Below, piece by piece: positions 12,089-23,340 of a stretch of DNA of 64,000 nt; the stretch's first letter is position 1, and every line of letters starts with the position of its first letter. The notes under the pieces were generated by a model that did no database searches, was not told where the DNA came from, and saw only the letters and a list, made by a program, of their open reading frames with translations. The position numbers were made by a program, and so were the translations under genes. This DNA is from Dactylis glomerata (taxonomy: Eukaryota; Streptophyta; Magnoliopsida; Poales; Poaceae). The stretch lies in NCBI GenBank assembly GCA_007115705.1, contig QXEO01000434.1:952097-1016096 (forward strand), read 5' to 3'.

Positions 12089-14152
12089 TCAAGTAACATC
12101 AAGAGATGAAGCATCAAGCTCATAATTTGCTCTAAGAATAGAGTCAAAAAGTAATTTCTTTATTTTCCTAGGGAAGTTTTCCATACCTTTTTTGAGTGGG
12201 AATGGATATTTGATGGTGCCTTCTCTCATATCAATGATGGCACCTACAGTTCGAAGAAAGGGTCTTCCCAAAATAATAGGACATGAAGCATGGCATTCAA
12301 CATCCATAACGAGAAAATCAACGGGAACAAGGTTATTGTTAACCATAATAAGAACATCATTAATCCTTCCTAAAGGTTTTTTCTTAGCAACATCAGCAAC
12401 AAGAACATCATAATAACATTTATCAAGCGGTGATAAATCAAGCATGTCATAAATCTTTCTAGGCATAATAGAAATACTAGCACCTAGATCACATAAAGCA
12501 TGGCAATCAAAACCATTAACATGCATATCAATGATGGGTTCCCAACCATCTTCTAACTTCTTGGGAACAGAAGCTTTTTGTTGCAATTTTTCATCCCTAA
12601 TTTTCATGAGAGCATTAGTAATATGCTTAGTAAAAGCAATATTTAAAGAACTAGCATAGGGAGTCAAAGCAAGCTTTTGTAAGAACAAAATTACTTCAGA
12701 TATATTGCAGCCATCAACATCAAAATCATTAAAGGAAATAGAGTTATCTTCTCCTACACTCCGAAAAATTTCAGCACTCTTTTGAGAAAAAGTTTTGGCA
12801 GTTTTAGGCATTTTAACACAAGGAGTGAGAGTTTTCTCTACACCAATCAAAGTAAGAGGATTGCTAGCATTAGGAACAACATCATTAGAGGTAGTAATAG
12901 TACAAACTTTCATATTCCTAGCAATCTCATCCTCTCTTTCCCATCTAGCATGCAATTCTGCTAACAATCTAACATTTTCATCAATTCCAACTTGAATAGA
13001 ATTAGCAGTAGCAAAAACATTGTTCTCTTTCACATCATTAGGCAACACTTTTAATTTCAGAAGTTCAACATCATGAGCAAGGCTATCAACTTTAGAAGCA
13101 AGAATATCAATTTTGCCTAACTTTTCCTCAACAGACTTGTTAAAAGTAGATTGTTTTACCATGAAGTCTTTGAGCATGACTTCAAGTTCAGAGGGTGCGG
13201 CCCTAGTGTTGTTGGAGGAATTACCATAAGGATTACCATAACCATTACCATTGGTAGAAGGATACGGCCTATAATTGTTACTAGCAAAATTGTTCCTATA
13301 AGCATTGTTGTTAAAATTATTGTATCTAATGAAGTTCACATCAACATGCTCTTCTTGAGCAACCAAAGAGGCTAAAGGAACATTATTAGGATCAACATGA
13401 GTTCTATCATTGGCAAGCATAGCCATAATGGTATCAATCTTATCACTCAAGGAAGAGGTTTCCTCAACAAAATTTACCTTCTTACCTTGTGGAGCTCTCT
13501 CGGTGTGCCATTCGGAATAATTTACCATCATGTTGTCAAGTAGCTTTGTTGCGGCGCCCAAGGTAAGGGACATAAAAGTGCCTCCAGCAGCTGAATCCAA
13601 TAGGTTCCTCGAAGAAAAATTCAGTCCTGCATAAAAAGTTTGGACAATCATCCAAGTAGTGAGTCCATGAGTGGTGCAATTCTTTATCATAGATTTCATT
13701 CTTTCCCAGGCTTGAGCAACATGTTCATTATCAAATTGACTAAACTTCATAATATTGCTACGCAAAGATATAATTTTAGCAGGAGGATAATATCTACCAA
13801 TGAAAGCATCCTTACACTTAGTCCATGAATCAATACTATTCTTAGTCAAAGATAGCAACCAATCTTTAGCTTTTCCTCTCAAAGAAAAAGGAAACAACTT
13901 GAGCTTAATAATATCACTTTCTACATCCTTATATTTCTGCATCTCACATAGCTCAACAAAATTGTTGAGATGAGCTGCAGCATCTTCAGTACTGGCACCA
14001 GAAAATTGCTCTTTCATAACAAGGTTCAATAAAGCAGGCTTAATCTCATAAAAGTTTGCAGCAGGAGCAGGTGGCGCAATAGGAGTGTAGATAAAATCAC
14101 TATTGTTCGTGCTAGTAAAGTCACACAACTTGGTGTTTTCAGGATTAGCCAT
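12089..14152 (-). CDS. RLG-1A Gag-protease polyprotein, intact (687 aa)
   Basis: One uninterrupted frame starts at the ATG at 14152 (MANPENTK), about 170 bp after the primer site, and stops at 12089. Residues about 30-230 form a retrotransposon capsid domain (retrotrans_gag type): a LKLFPFSLRGKAKDWL core and an AFIGRYYPPAKI segment. Residues about 290-345 are very rich in Asn, Tyr and Gly; no CCHC zinc knuckle is visible. A retropepsin domain follows with active site DLGAS (Asp555) and the flap/C-terminal ILGRPFL motif. It should self-assemble and cleave Gag in the cytoplasm, but no RT or integrase follows, so replication would need a partner element. The intact frame, against decayed RLG-1B, suggests RLG-1A is the younger or better preserved copy. 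The longer upstream frame to 14425 runs through the primer site and LTR and is not used. Confidence 0.85.
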   Translation of the reverse strand: MANPENTKLCDFTSTNNSDFIYTPIAPPAPAANFYEIKPALLNLVMKEQFSGASTEDAAAHLNNFVELCEMQKYKDVESDIIKLKLFPFSLRGKAKDWLLSLTKNSIDSWTKCKDAFIGRYYPPAKIISLRSNIMKFSQFDNEHVAQAWERMKSMIKNCTTHGLTTWMIVQTFYAGLNFSSRNLLDSAAGGTFMSLTLGAATKLLDNMMVNYSEWHTERAPQGKKVNFVEETSSLSDKIDTIMAMLANDRTHVDPNNVPLASLVAQEEHVDVNFIRYNNFNNNAYRNNFASNNYRPYPSTNGNGYGNPYGNSSNNTRAAPSELEVMLKDFMVKQSTFNKSVEEKLGKIDILASKVDSLAHDVELLKLKVLPNDVKENNVFATANSIQVGIDENVRLLAELHARWEREDEIARNMKVCTITTSNDVVPNASNPLTLIGVEKTLTPCVKMPKTAKTFSQKSAEIFRSVGEDNSISFNDFDVDGCNISEVILFLQKLALTPYASSLNIAFTKHITNALMKIRDEKLQQKASVPKKLEDGWEPIIDMHVNGFDCHALCDLGASISIMPRKIYDMLDLSPLDKCYYDVLVADVAKKKPLGRINDVLIMVNNNLVPVDFLVMDVECHASCPIILGRPFLRTVGAIIDMREGTIKYPFPLKKGMENFPRKIKKLLFDSILRANYELDASSLDVT

Positions 14153-14320
14153 TTCAGCAAAACTAAAAGTAGACAAGTAAAAACAACTATCAAGGATTCT
14201 AATTTTTTTGGGTTTTTGATAAAACAATGCAAGTAAAAATAAATAAAGTAAAGCAAAACAATAAAACAAAGTAAAGGATGTGCGTGCGAAAAACTCCCCT
14301 TGCAGAAGTCTTCTTTTTCC

Positions 14321-14338
14321 TCCCCGACAACAGCGCCA
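14321..14338 (-). promoter_or_regulatory. RLG-1A primer binding site, tRNA-Asp type
   Basis: Reverse complement reads TGGCGCTGTTGTCGGGGA, two C-to-T changes from the 18-mer in the other copies. It lies 10 bp inside the LTR end at 14349. Confidence 0.8.
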
Positions 14339-14348
14339 GAAAAGGACT

Positions 14349-16002
14349 TGATGGCTGGTGTGTAGTTGATGATGATGATTATAACCAGTCGGTTGGGAAC
14401 CCCAAGCGGAAGGTGTGATGAGCACAGCAGCAAGTTTTTCCCTCAGTCAGAAACCAAGGTTTATTGATCGAAGAAGAAAAAGCCAATACGACTGAAGGTG
14501 ATGCTTGCAAGCTTCGCGACAGCTCCGGACAATTTATATGGCGCCTCGTCCAAGCTTTGCTTTGCGAGCAGCAACGTGGAACCTGCACACAACACAACCA
14601 AGTACTTTGTTCCCAACTTACGATGAGGTTGTCAATCTCACCGGTTTGCTTGAAACAAAGGGTATGAGCGTATCGAGTGGAAAACAGTAGAAGTATGCGA
14701 GTAAAATAAACAGTGCGAGTAAAGTAAACAGGTGATAGCAATATGATAGAAATAGGACCAGGATCCACAGTTCACTAGTGGTGTCTCTCCATAAGATAAA
14801 TAACACATGCTGGGTAAACAAATTACAGTTGGGCAATTGATAGAATAAAGATAACGTGATATGTCAAGAAGATCACTGTGCGATTTACTCTGGGCATTAC
14901 AACAAAATACATAGACCGCCATCCAACTGCATCTATGACTAATAATTCACTCACGGGGATATCATTCGAACACCCCATGAGTATTAAGTTGCGAACAACA
15001 GATAATTGCATTAAGCAAAGTGTGTAATGTAAACAAAGCATATGCCCTCGAGCATATGAATGTTGTTTTCTCCCTAGTGGCAACATCACATCTACAACCT
15101 TAGAGGTTTCTGTCACTCCCCCAGATTAAATAGAGGCATGAACCCAACTATCAAGCATAAATACCCCCTCTTGGAGTTACTAGCAACTACTCGGCAAAGA
15201 TAGCTACTAACAACGGAGAGCATGCAAGATCATAAACAACATAGAGATAACATAAGATATATTTCAGTATAGCAACTCAATCATAACACCAATATTCATC
15301 GGATCCCAACAAACACAACATGTAAAATTACATAACGGTGATCTCAATCATGTAGGGCAGCTCATCAGATCTAAACATGAAGCACATGGTGGAGAAGACA
15401 ACCATCTAGCTACTGCTGTGGACCCATAGTCTAAGGTAGACTACTCACTCATCCCTCCGGAGGCAAGCATGGCGATGAAGAAGACCTCCGGTGGCGATTC
15501 CCCTCTCCGGCAGGGTGCCGGGAAGAGCTTCTGGACCCTCCCGATCTCGGGTCGACGATGGCGGCGGATCGCGATGTGTTTCTAGAAAATTGATCGGGTA
15601 CCTAGGTTTTTCTCGTCGAGGGGTCTTTATAGGCGAAGGGGCATCGTCAGAAGTGGACCGAGGTGGTCTCACACATAGGGGGCGCGGCCAGGGCCTGGGC
15701 CGCGCCGCCCTAGTGTGTGGCCACCTCGTGGCCCCACTCCGTCTCCTCTTCGGTTTTCTAGAAGCTTCGGTGAAATTCTGGATGTTTGGCTTTTGTTTCG
15801 TCCAATTCCGAGAATATTTCCAATGTAACTTTTCTGAAACACAAATACAGCAGAAAACAGGGAACTGGCACTGTGGCGACTTGTTAATAGGTTAGTTCCG
15901 GAAAATGCATAAAAGTTCCACGAAGTGTAACGAAACACTTAGGAAATGGTTTAAAAACAAGCATGGAGCATCAAAAATTATAGATAAGTTGGAGACGTAT
16001 CA
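14349..16002 (-). repeat. RLG-1A 5' LTR
   Basis: Intact 1654-bp LTR in minus orientation, TGATACGTCTCC at the 16002 end and CAAGCCATCA-like end at 14349. It carries CCTATAAAGA (complement, about 15620) as TATA box. Flanked by the TSD cattt at 16003-16007. Confidence 0.92.
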
Positions 16003-16172
16003 CATTTCGAGTTTACAAGTCTTAGTGAAACAAATCTCAAGTTCCACACTATGGAATTGCGGCAAACGCACAAGCAAATATAAATACCTTGAGCACAAAG
16101 TTTCTGCCAAACAGCACCAGAACACGGAAACTCTTGAATTTCATAAAAAACATATACACAACAGCAAGAACG
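16003..16172 (-). other. Tat-1: 3' flank of antisense gene Y
   Basis: The right copy of the RLG-1A target site (cattt) and about 165 bp of non-coding DNA downstream of the stop codon of gene Y. Joins 1-494 once RLG-1A is removed. Confidence 0.6.
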
Positions 16173-16605
16173 TTACAACATTGGTTGATATGAATCATCT
16201 ACCATGAGAGGGTTCAAATAATGATGCTCGCGGAAAAATACAGCATCTTCTTGAAGCAGCCTAGCAATGATTCTCCTCGCCGACTGAAGCGTCGCATCCA
16301 TATGGACCCGCAGCATGGCGCGCCCTGGAGGCAAACTCAGAGACATGGAACTATAATTTAGCCTTGGATGCCACTTTTGTATCCATCCAAGGGCAAAATT
16401 AGCACCAGCTACTAAGTTCAGCTCAATTAAACGATGAACTCGTTGGCTCGATCTGAAGGCGTTGAGCAGCTGCTTGAAACTTTCTGGCGGAGGATTCCGA
16501 GGAAGCATAACAGAATACATGGTTGTCAACGATCTTTGACAACCATCGACTGCTTCTCCATTGTGCTGAGCGTGATCCTGCAGAAGAACAATGGCGCTGC
16601 GACGC
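16173..16605 (-). pseudogene. Tat-1 antisense gene Y, last exon (3' part)
   Basis: Open frame on the minus strand from the RLG-1B insertion point (16605) to TAA at 16173. The residues read DHAQHNGEAVDGCQ, then RNPPPESFKQLL and ANFALGWIQKWHPRLNY, with the look of a conserved domain with amphipathic helices. It continues in frame into 36718-36820 when RLG-1B (TSD gacgc) is removed. Minus-strand genes of this kind lie between pol and the 3' LTR in Tat-lineage elements, opposite in direction to gag-pol, and this fits here because the Tat-1 protease is on the plus strand. Function unknown. The stretch before 16605 merges by chance with an LTR frame and should not be translated through. Confidence 0.65.
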
Positions 16606-18230
16606 TGATACGTCTCAAACGTATCTATAATTTTTGATGCTCCGTGCTTGTTTTCACACCATTTTCTTAGTGTTTCGTTACACTTCGTGGCATTTTTATG
16701 CATTTTCCGGAACTAACCTATTAACGAGATGCCAGAGTGCCAGTTCCCTATTTTCTGCTGTTTTTGTGTTTCAGAAAAGTTACACAGGAAATATTCTCAG
16801 AATTGGACGAAACAAAAGCCGAACATCCAGAAATTTACCGAAGCTTCCAGAGAACCGAAGAGGAGATGGAACGGAGCCAGGAGGTGGTCTCACCACCAGG
16901 GGCGTGGCCCCGGGCCTGGCCGCGCCGCCGTATGGTGAGCCCCACCTGGCCCACTTCTGACGCTGCCCCTTCGCCTATAAAGACCCCCGACGGGAAAAAC
17001 CTAAAGACCCGATCACTTTTGCAGAAACACATCGCGATCCACCGCCATCGTCGACCCGAGATCGGGAGGGTCCAGAAGCTCTTCCCAGCACCCTGTCGGA
17101 GAGGGGAATCGCCACCGGAGGTCTTCTTCATCGCCATGCTTGCCTCCGGCGCGATGAGCCAGTAGTCTACCTTGGACTATGGGTCCATAGCAGTAGCTAG
17201 ATGGTTGTCTTCTCCACCATGTGCTTCATGTTTAGATCTCATGAGCTGCCCTACATGATTGAGATCACCGTTATGTAATTCTATATGTTTGGTTTGTTGG
17301 GATCCGATGAATATTGGTGTTATGATTGAGTTGCTATACTGAAATATATCTTATGTTATCTCTATGTTGTTTATGATCTTGCATGCTCTCCATTGTTAGT
17401 AGCTATCTTGGCCGAGTAGTTGCTAGTAACTCCAAGAGGGGGTATTTATGCTCGATAGTGGGTTCATGCCTCTATTTAATCTGGGGGAGTGACAGAAACC
17501 TCTAAGGTTGTACATGTGTTGTTGCTACTAGGGAGAAAACAACATTCATATGCTCAAGGGCATATGCTTTATTTACATTACACACTTTGCTTAATGCAAT
17601 TATCTGTTGTTCATAACTTAATACTCATGGGGTGTTCGAATGATATCCCCGCGAGTGGATTATTAGTCATAGATGCAGTTGGATGGTGGTCTATGTATTT
17701 TGTTGTAATGCCCAGAGTAAATCTCATAGTGATCCTCTTGACATATCATGTTATCTTTATTCTATCAATTGCCCAACTGTAATTTGTTTACCCAGCATGT
17801 GTTATTTTATCTTATGGAGAGACACCACTACTGAACTGTGGACCCCGGTCCTATTTCCATTATATTGCTATCACCTGTTTACTTTACTCGCATACTACTA
17901 TTGCTTTCCACTCGATACGCTCATTCCTTTGTTTACAGCAAACCGGTGAGATTGACAACCTCATCGTAAGTTGGGAGCAAAGTATTTGGTTGTGTTGTGT
18001 GCAGGTTCCATGTTGCTACTAGTTGAAGACAGCTAACACGTTATCGTTAACGGCGCCCTTGTTGGAGTGTCACTAGGCTAGCAAGCATCACCTTCTGGAG
18101 TTTGGCTTTTTCCTAGATTCGACATACCTTGGTTTCTTATTGAGGGAAAAGCTTGCTGCTGTGCTCATCATACCTTCCTCTTGGGGTTCCCAACTGGACG
18201 GTGAAAAACCATCAATACCGTGCCGCATCA
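16606..18230 (+). repeat. RLG-1B 5' LTR
   Basis: 1625 bp, TGATACGTCTCAAACG to GTGCCGCATCA. TATA box TATAAA at 16976-16981, followed by a GC-rich segment and a block with a possible untranslated leader. Confidence 0.92.
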
Positions 18231-18241
18231 AGACTCTTTTC

Positions 18242-18259
18242 TGGCGCCGTTGCCGGGGA
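18242..18259 (+). promoter_or_regulatory. RLG-1B primer binding site, tRNA-Asp type
   Basis: TGGCGCCGTTGCCGGGGA, 11 bp after the LTR. Confidence 0.85.
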
Positions 18260-18416
18260 AAAAGAAGACTTCTGCAAGGGGAGTTTTGCACGCACATTCT
18301 TTACTTTGTTTATTGTTTTGCTTTACTTTATTTTTAGTTGCATCGTTTTATCAAAAACACGAAAAAATAGTTTCCTTTATAGTTGTTTTTACTTGTCTGC
18401 TTTTAGCTTTGCTAGA

Positions 18417-20480
18417 ATGGGTACTCATGAGAACACCAAGTTGTGTGATTTTACTAGCACTAATAATAGTGATTTTATCTGCACTCCTATTGCGCCACCT
18501 GCTCATGCTGCTGATTTTTATGAGATTAAGCCTGCTTTATTGAACCTTGTTATGAAAGAGCAATTTTCTGGTGCTAGTACTGATGATGCTACACCTCATC
18601 TCAACAATTTTGTTGAGCTATGTGAGATGCAAAAATATAAGGATGTAGAGAGTGATATTATTAAGCTTAAGTTGTTTCCTTTTTCTTTGAGAGGAAAAGC
18701 TAAGGGTTGGTTGCTGTCTATGCCTAAAAATAGTATTGGTTCATGGGCTAAGAGTAAGGATGCTTTTATTGGAAGATACTATCCTCCTGCTAAGATTATA
18801 GCTTTGCATAGCAATATTATGAAGTTTGGCCAGTTTGATAATGAACATGTTGCTCAGGCTTGGGAAAGAATGAAATCTATGATAAAGAATTGCCCCCACT
18901 CATGGACTGACTACTTGGATGATTGTCCAAATTTTTTATGCAGGACTGAATTTTTCTTCAAGAAACCTAATGGATTCATCTGCTGGAGGCACTTTTATGT
19001 CCCTTACCTTGGGCGCCGCAATAAAGCTTCTTGACAATATGATGGTAAATTATTCTGAATGGCACACCAAGAGAGCTCCACAAGGTAAGAAGGTAAATTC
19101 TATTGAGGAAACCTCTTCCTTGAGTGATATGATTGATGCTATCATGCTTATGCTTTCTAATGATAGGACTCATGTTGATCCTAATAATGTTCCTGTGGCC
19201 TCTTTGGTTTCTCAAGAAGAGCATGTTGGTGTAAACTTCATTAGAAATAATAATTTCAACAACAATGCTTATAGGAACAATTTTGCTAGTAACAATTATA
19301 GGCCGTATCCTTCTACCAATGGTAATGGTTATGGTAACTCTTATGGTAATTCCTCCAACAACACTAGGGCTGCGCCCTCTGGGCTTGAGATAATGCTCAA
19401 GGACTTCATCGGTAAGCAAAACACTTTTAACAAGTCTGTTGAGGAAAAGTTAGGCAAAATTGATATTCTTGCTTCTAAAGTTGATAGCCTTGCTCATGAT
19501 GTTGAACTTCTGAAATTAAAAGTGTTGCCTAATGATGTGAAAGAGAACAATCCTTTTTCCACTGCTAATGCTATCCAAGTTAGAATTGATGTAAATGTTA
19601 GGATGCTAGCAGAATTGCATGCCAGGTGGGAAAGAGAAGATGAGATGGCTAGAAAGATGAAGTTATGTACCATTACTACCTCTAATGATGTTGCTCCTAA
19701 TGCTAGCAATCCTCTTACTTTGATTGGTGTAGAGAAAACTCCCACTCCTCGTGTTAAAAAGCCTAAAACTGCTAAAAAAAATCTCAAAAGAGTGCTGAAA
19801 TTTTCCAGAGTGTAGGAGATGATAGCTCGGTTTGCTTTAATGATTTTGATGTTGATGGCTGCAATATATCTGAAGTTATTTTGTTCTTGCAAAAGCTTGC
19901 TTTGACTCCCAATTCTAGTTCTTTAAATGTTGCTTTTACTAAGCATATTACCAATGCTCTCATGAAAATTAGGGATGAAAAGTTGAAGCAAAAAGCTTCT
20001 ATTCCCAAGAATTTAGAAGATGGTTGGGAACCCATCATTGATATGCATGTTAATGGTTTTGATTGCCATGCTTTATGTGATCTAGGTGCTAGTATTTCTA
20101 TCATGCCTAGAAAGATTTATGATATTCTTGATTTACCACCGCTTGAAAAGTGTTATTATGATGTTCCTATTGCTGATGTTGCTCAGAAGAAACCTTTGGG
20201 AAGGATTAATGATTTTCTTATTATGGTTAACAATAACCTTGTTCCCGTTGATTTTCTTGTCATGGATGTTGAATGCAATGCTTCATGTCCTATTATTTTG
20301 GGAAGACCCTTTCTTCGAACTGTAGGTGCCATCATTGATATGAGGGAAGGCACCATCAAATATCAATTCCCACTCAAGAAAGGTATGGAACACTTCCCTA
20401 GAAAGAGAAATAAATTGCTTTTTGACTCTATTCTTAGAGCAAATTATGAGCTTTATGCTTCATCGCTTGATATTACTTGA
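18417..20480 (+). pseudogene. RLG-1B Gag-protease, broken by two frameshifts
   Basis: Homologous along its length to the intact RLG-1A protein, from ATG 18417 to TGA 20480. The span is 2064 bp, exactly the RLG-1A length, but the frame leaves phase near 18890 (in the run tgcccccac) and returns to the first phase near 19780 (at a run of eight A). These are opposite indels that cancel in length. The capsid core, the Asn/Tyr/Gly-rich region (about 19240-19370) and the retropepsin motif CDLGAS (about 20080) can all be read in their local frames. It cannot make the full polyprotein unless ribosomes shift frame; simple decay is more likely. Confidence 0.85.
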
Positions 20481-20491
20481 TTCACACCTTT

Positions 20492-21264
20492 CTGCGCCTA
20501 GCTCAAAGGCGTTAAAGAAAAGCACTCTTGGGAGATAACCCAATGTTCTTACTTTCAGTTATTTTTATTTTATTTGAGTCTTGGAAGTTATTACTACTGT
20601 AATAACCTCTCCTTATCCTTTTTATTTCGTTGTTGTGCCAAGAGAAGCCTCTAATTTGAGTGAGGTAAGATTTGGGGATGTTGCTGTCCTGAAACAGATT
20701 TCGGTGCTGCACCGTAAATATTCGTGAAAATTCTCACTATATCTTTTTGACCTGCGATTTCTTGTGCATATGACCCAGGTTATATCCAAACTTTCATTAG
20801 TTATACACTTTTTGATTTGAGCAACAGAAAATCCTCTAAAAAATCGACCTTTGTTAGCTGTTCTGTTTTGACAGATTTCTGCAACTATTTGTGTTTGCCT
20901 CTTTATCGCTTTCTTTTTGAGTTCTTTTGATCACGGAACTTTTGGGGACGTTGCTACAGTAGTATATGCTTTATATGTGGGGGTTTTGAGTTGAAACCTG
21001 AAGCAAAAAGGGTTAATTCAATATTATGCTTACACTAATGTTGCTAATACAATTGTGTTTAGTTTCGTATGAAGGTAGTTTTCAAGTGTAGGGATTGGAG
21101 AATGATGAGATGAGTTGAAGAATGGACAAAAGCTTAAGCTTGGGGATGCCCACGCACCCCAAGAAATATCCAAGAGGTACAATCTTCAAAGCTTGGGGAT
21201 GCCCCCGAGGCACCCCTTCTTCATCGGCAAAAATCAGGTCACCTTTCAACACACTATATTTTTA
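20492..21264 (+). repeat. RLG-1B 3' internal module, left of PM
   Basis: Start of the shared non-coding module; holds two purine-tract copies at about 21137-21150 and 21189-21202. Ends in the PM target site atattttta (21256-21264). Confidence 0.8.
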
Positions 21265-21361
21265 GGGATTTCTATTTTCGTGCCCTCAGGTCCTTAGTTG
21301 TACTCAGTTTTCCCCAGCTCCTTAGTTTTTCCTCAGTTTTCCCCAAGCCCTTGTCTGAAAT
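21265..21361 (+). repeat. PM left terminal inverted repeat
   Basis: Pairs with 33111-33207 in reverse complement with only a few mismatches. Contains TACTCAGTTTTCCCC and, after CTCCTTAGTTTTTC, a second CTCAGTTTTCCCC copy. Confidence 0.85.
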
Positions 21362-22073
21362 TACCCTCAGAAGGAGCTCGGACGGGAGGATTCCCGTTTA
21401 GTTGACCGTTCCGTGCTGACGTGTGGGGCTGCGTCATGTGGGGCCGCGTCGCGTGGGGCTGGTAGAAAGGGACCGCGTGGGACAGGACAAGACCGCGTTT
21501 GGTTGTATGTGAGAGCTCGGTTCTGTCTCTCTCGGCCCAAATTGGCATTTTTCAGAGCGCCTTTTTCCCCTCTCTCTCTGTAACAGTTCTCTCTATTTTC
21601 ACCAAATTAGTATCAAATCTAGAGAAGCTTCTATTTCTGTCTTTCTTCAATGATTGTTGCCTTTTGGCCTTTTTTTTTGCCCGATATGTTAACAAATCTA
21701 GTAGCAAATCTAGAAGCTAGTATAGGATAAATTCACAGCAGCATAATAAATCCAGAAATATAAGTATAATACATAAACTGCATGCAGCAGCCAAAAGCAG
21801 CCAATAACGATGTTAATGTTCACGACAAACTAAGCTAAAAATAATACAAGATGCAATGTATGGCCAACATGAAGATTATGATACCCCAGGATGAATGAAT
21901 CTATTCTTCATTCATCATATATTTCTTCGTCGCTACATTCCATGATATGAAGGAAATATTCATTGAACTCCTTCCGTCTGCAGTGTGCAGCCAATACATC
22001 CTCCAAACGGTATGGCATTTGTTCATTTCTCAGACCATAGTATCCTAATCTATCCACACGTTGTGGCCACTCA
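21362..22073. other. PM non-coding DNA left of the F-box gene
   Basis: GC-rich segment with short repeats of a GTGGGGCTGCGTC-like unit at 21421-21490, then AT-rich DNA that would include the 3'UTR of the F-box gene (22073 downwards). No credible gene. Confidence 0.5.
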
Positions 22074-23340
22074 TCAGGCCTTTATATCATCAAAGTACTC
22101 TCTGATATAATCTAAATCCGCGTAGTAGATGCAGCCAGGTCGAAGTGTCGGGTGCACTCTGGTGTCGACGGAGATACACCGGATATAATGGATGAAGAAG
22201 GCACGACTGCCAATGTTACTGACGGCATGGAGAGAGCGGCTCTCAGTGTCCACACGGTACACCAATGGTTGACCTTCCTCCAAATGCTTGTTGTCGCTGC
22301 CGCCGCCCAACAACACAAGCAGCAGATCACCATCCGACTTCACAAGGTAGAACTTGCTGTCATTTCCAAGTTCTGGAAATGAAAATAGTGTCTCCATATT
22401 GACAGTGCTCGCGCGCTGCTCCAACTGGACATTGTTGGTGCACACTAATTTTCCAAACTCAAAATTGTTCACAACTATTGCATATAATTCACCATTGAAC
22501 ATGGTAATGCAACGCAGAGAATGCTGCTCGATCGAAAATCTTCCTTCTCCCCAATCTTCATCTATACCCTTAGTTGGAGTGCTCTCATCGACCCAAGCAA
22601 TTTCCATTGGGTAACCTGTGGAAACGAAGACCATAGTCGGGGACTTCATTACAGCGACTGACTCCAGAATAACAGATGGCATCTGCGCCTCAAACATAGT
22701 GTTCAATGTCTTTGTGAGTGGGTTCAGAAGCCGTATCTTGTGCGGCTGGTTCTTCTGGGCAAGCACGATGATGCCACAGCAAAAGCCGACGAAGTAGTAT
22801 CTAAAATATATTGATGAAGATAACATTTAGCACTAAGATGTTTACGATTAAAAATAAAAATAGATTAACTCTATAGATATGGAGGAATTTGAACCTTGCA
22901 TGAACTTCCGTTAGATCAATGGTGACGTAGCGGGATGTGTGGAGGTGGAGGAAGTTGAACTCAGTGGCGTGTGGAAGGGCGTGTTCTACCATGATACATT
23001 CGTGCAGGTGCACGTCGGACTCAGGTAAATCTGAGTGCCAATTTCTACAAACTTGCCTCAAAGCAGAGTAGGTGTCCACGTACTCCTCGTTCGGCAGTAA
23101 GCAGTTGCCGATCTTGTGAAGTGGTCCGTTAGCCATGAGAGAGGACCAGTTCACGGAGGCACCGCGCCTGGATGCGCCACCCTTGGAGGCGACGGGCTCG
23201 GCGGCGATGGACTCGGATGCGATGGGCTCGGTGGCGACGGACTCGGATGCGACGGGCTAGGAGGCAATGGGCTTGGAGGCGACGGGCTCGGAGGTGACAG
23301 GCTCGGGGGTGACGGCCGCCGGTGCATTCTTCTTCTCCAT
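22074..23340 (-). pseudogene. F-box/DUF295 protein gene copy in PM (two exons, one nonsense codon)
   Basis: Exon 1 is 23340-22895, intron 22894-22801 (GT..AG, 94 bp), exon 2 is 22800-22074. The exons sum to 1173 bp, in phase, 390 residues, normal for F-box/DUF295 (KIB-type) proteins. The N-terminus has a degenerate repeat of Ser-Glu-Pro-Val/Ile-Ala type (codons about 12-50). An F-box-like segment follows (W-SSL, then YVDTYSALRQVCRNW). Exon 2 is the DUF295 domain, ending in the family motif CISVD-x(12)-IYY. Family members are thought to be substrate adaptors of SCF ubiquitin ligases. Codon 28 is TAG (23259-23257) where the repeat expects GAG. The next Met after it (MANGPLHK) would still give most of the F-box and all of DUF295. 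Captured host gene, probably inactive. Confidence 0.8.

Larger units (their letters stand above)
495..16002 (-). mobile_element. RLG-1A, complete Athila-lineage LTR retrotransposon (nested host of RLG-2A)
   Basis: Minus-strand element bounded by TSD cattt (490-494 and 16003-16007). 5' LTR is 14349-16002; 3' LTR is 495-1838 plus 8848-9154, split by RLG-2A. The two LTRs are 1654 and about 1651 bp. The LTRs read TGATACGTCTCC...CCATCA in element orientation. A tRNA-Asp-type primer site follows the 5' LTR and a purine tract precedes the 3' LTR. The only coding region is gag-protease (12089-14152); RT, RNase H and integrase are absent, so it is non-autonomous. Similar to the Triticeae family I remember as Sabrina, but the name is from memory. 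Confidence 0.9.

Noticed and set aside
14153..14425. Upstream extension of the RLG-1A gag frame to 14425
   Set aside because: It would cross the primer site and enter the LTR; the Met at 14152 fits the conserved gag start also seen in RLG-1B.
16606..16703. Minus-strand gene start at 16703 for the gene ending at 16173
   Set aside because: Residues before 16605 are LTR sequence of RLG-1B; the true upstream exon is at 36718-36820.
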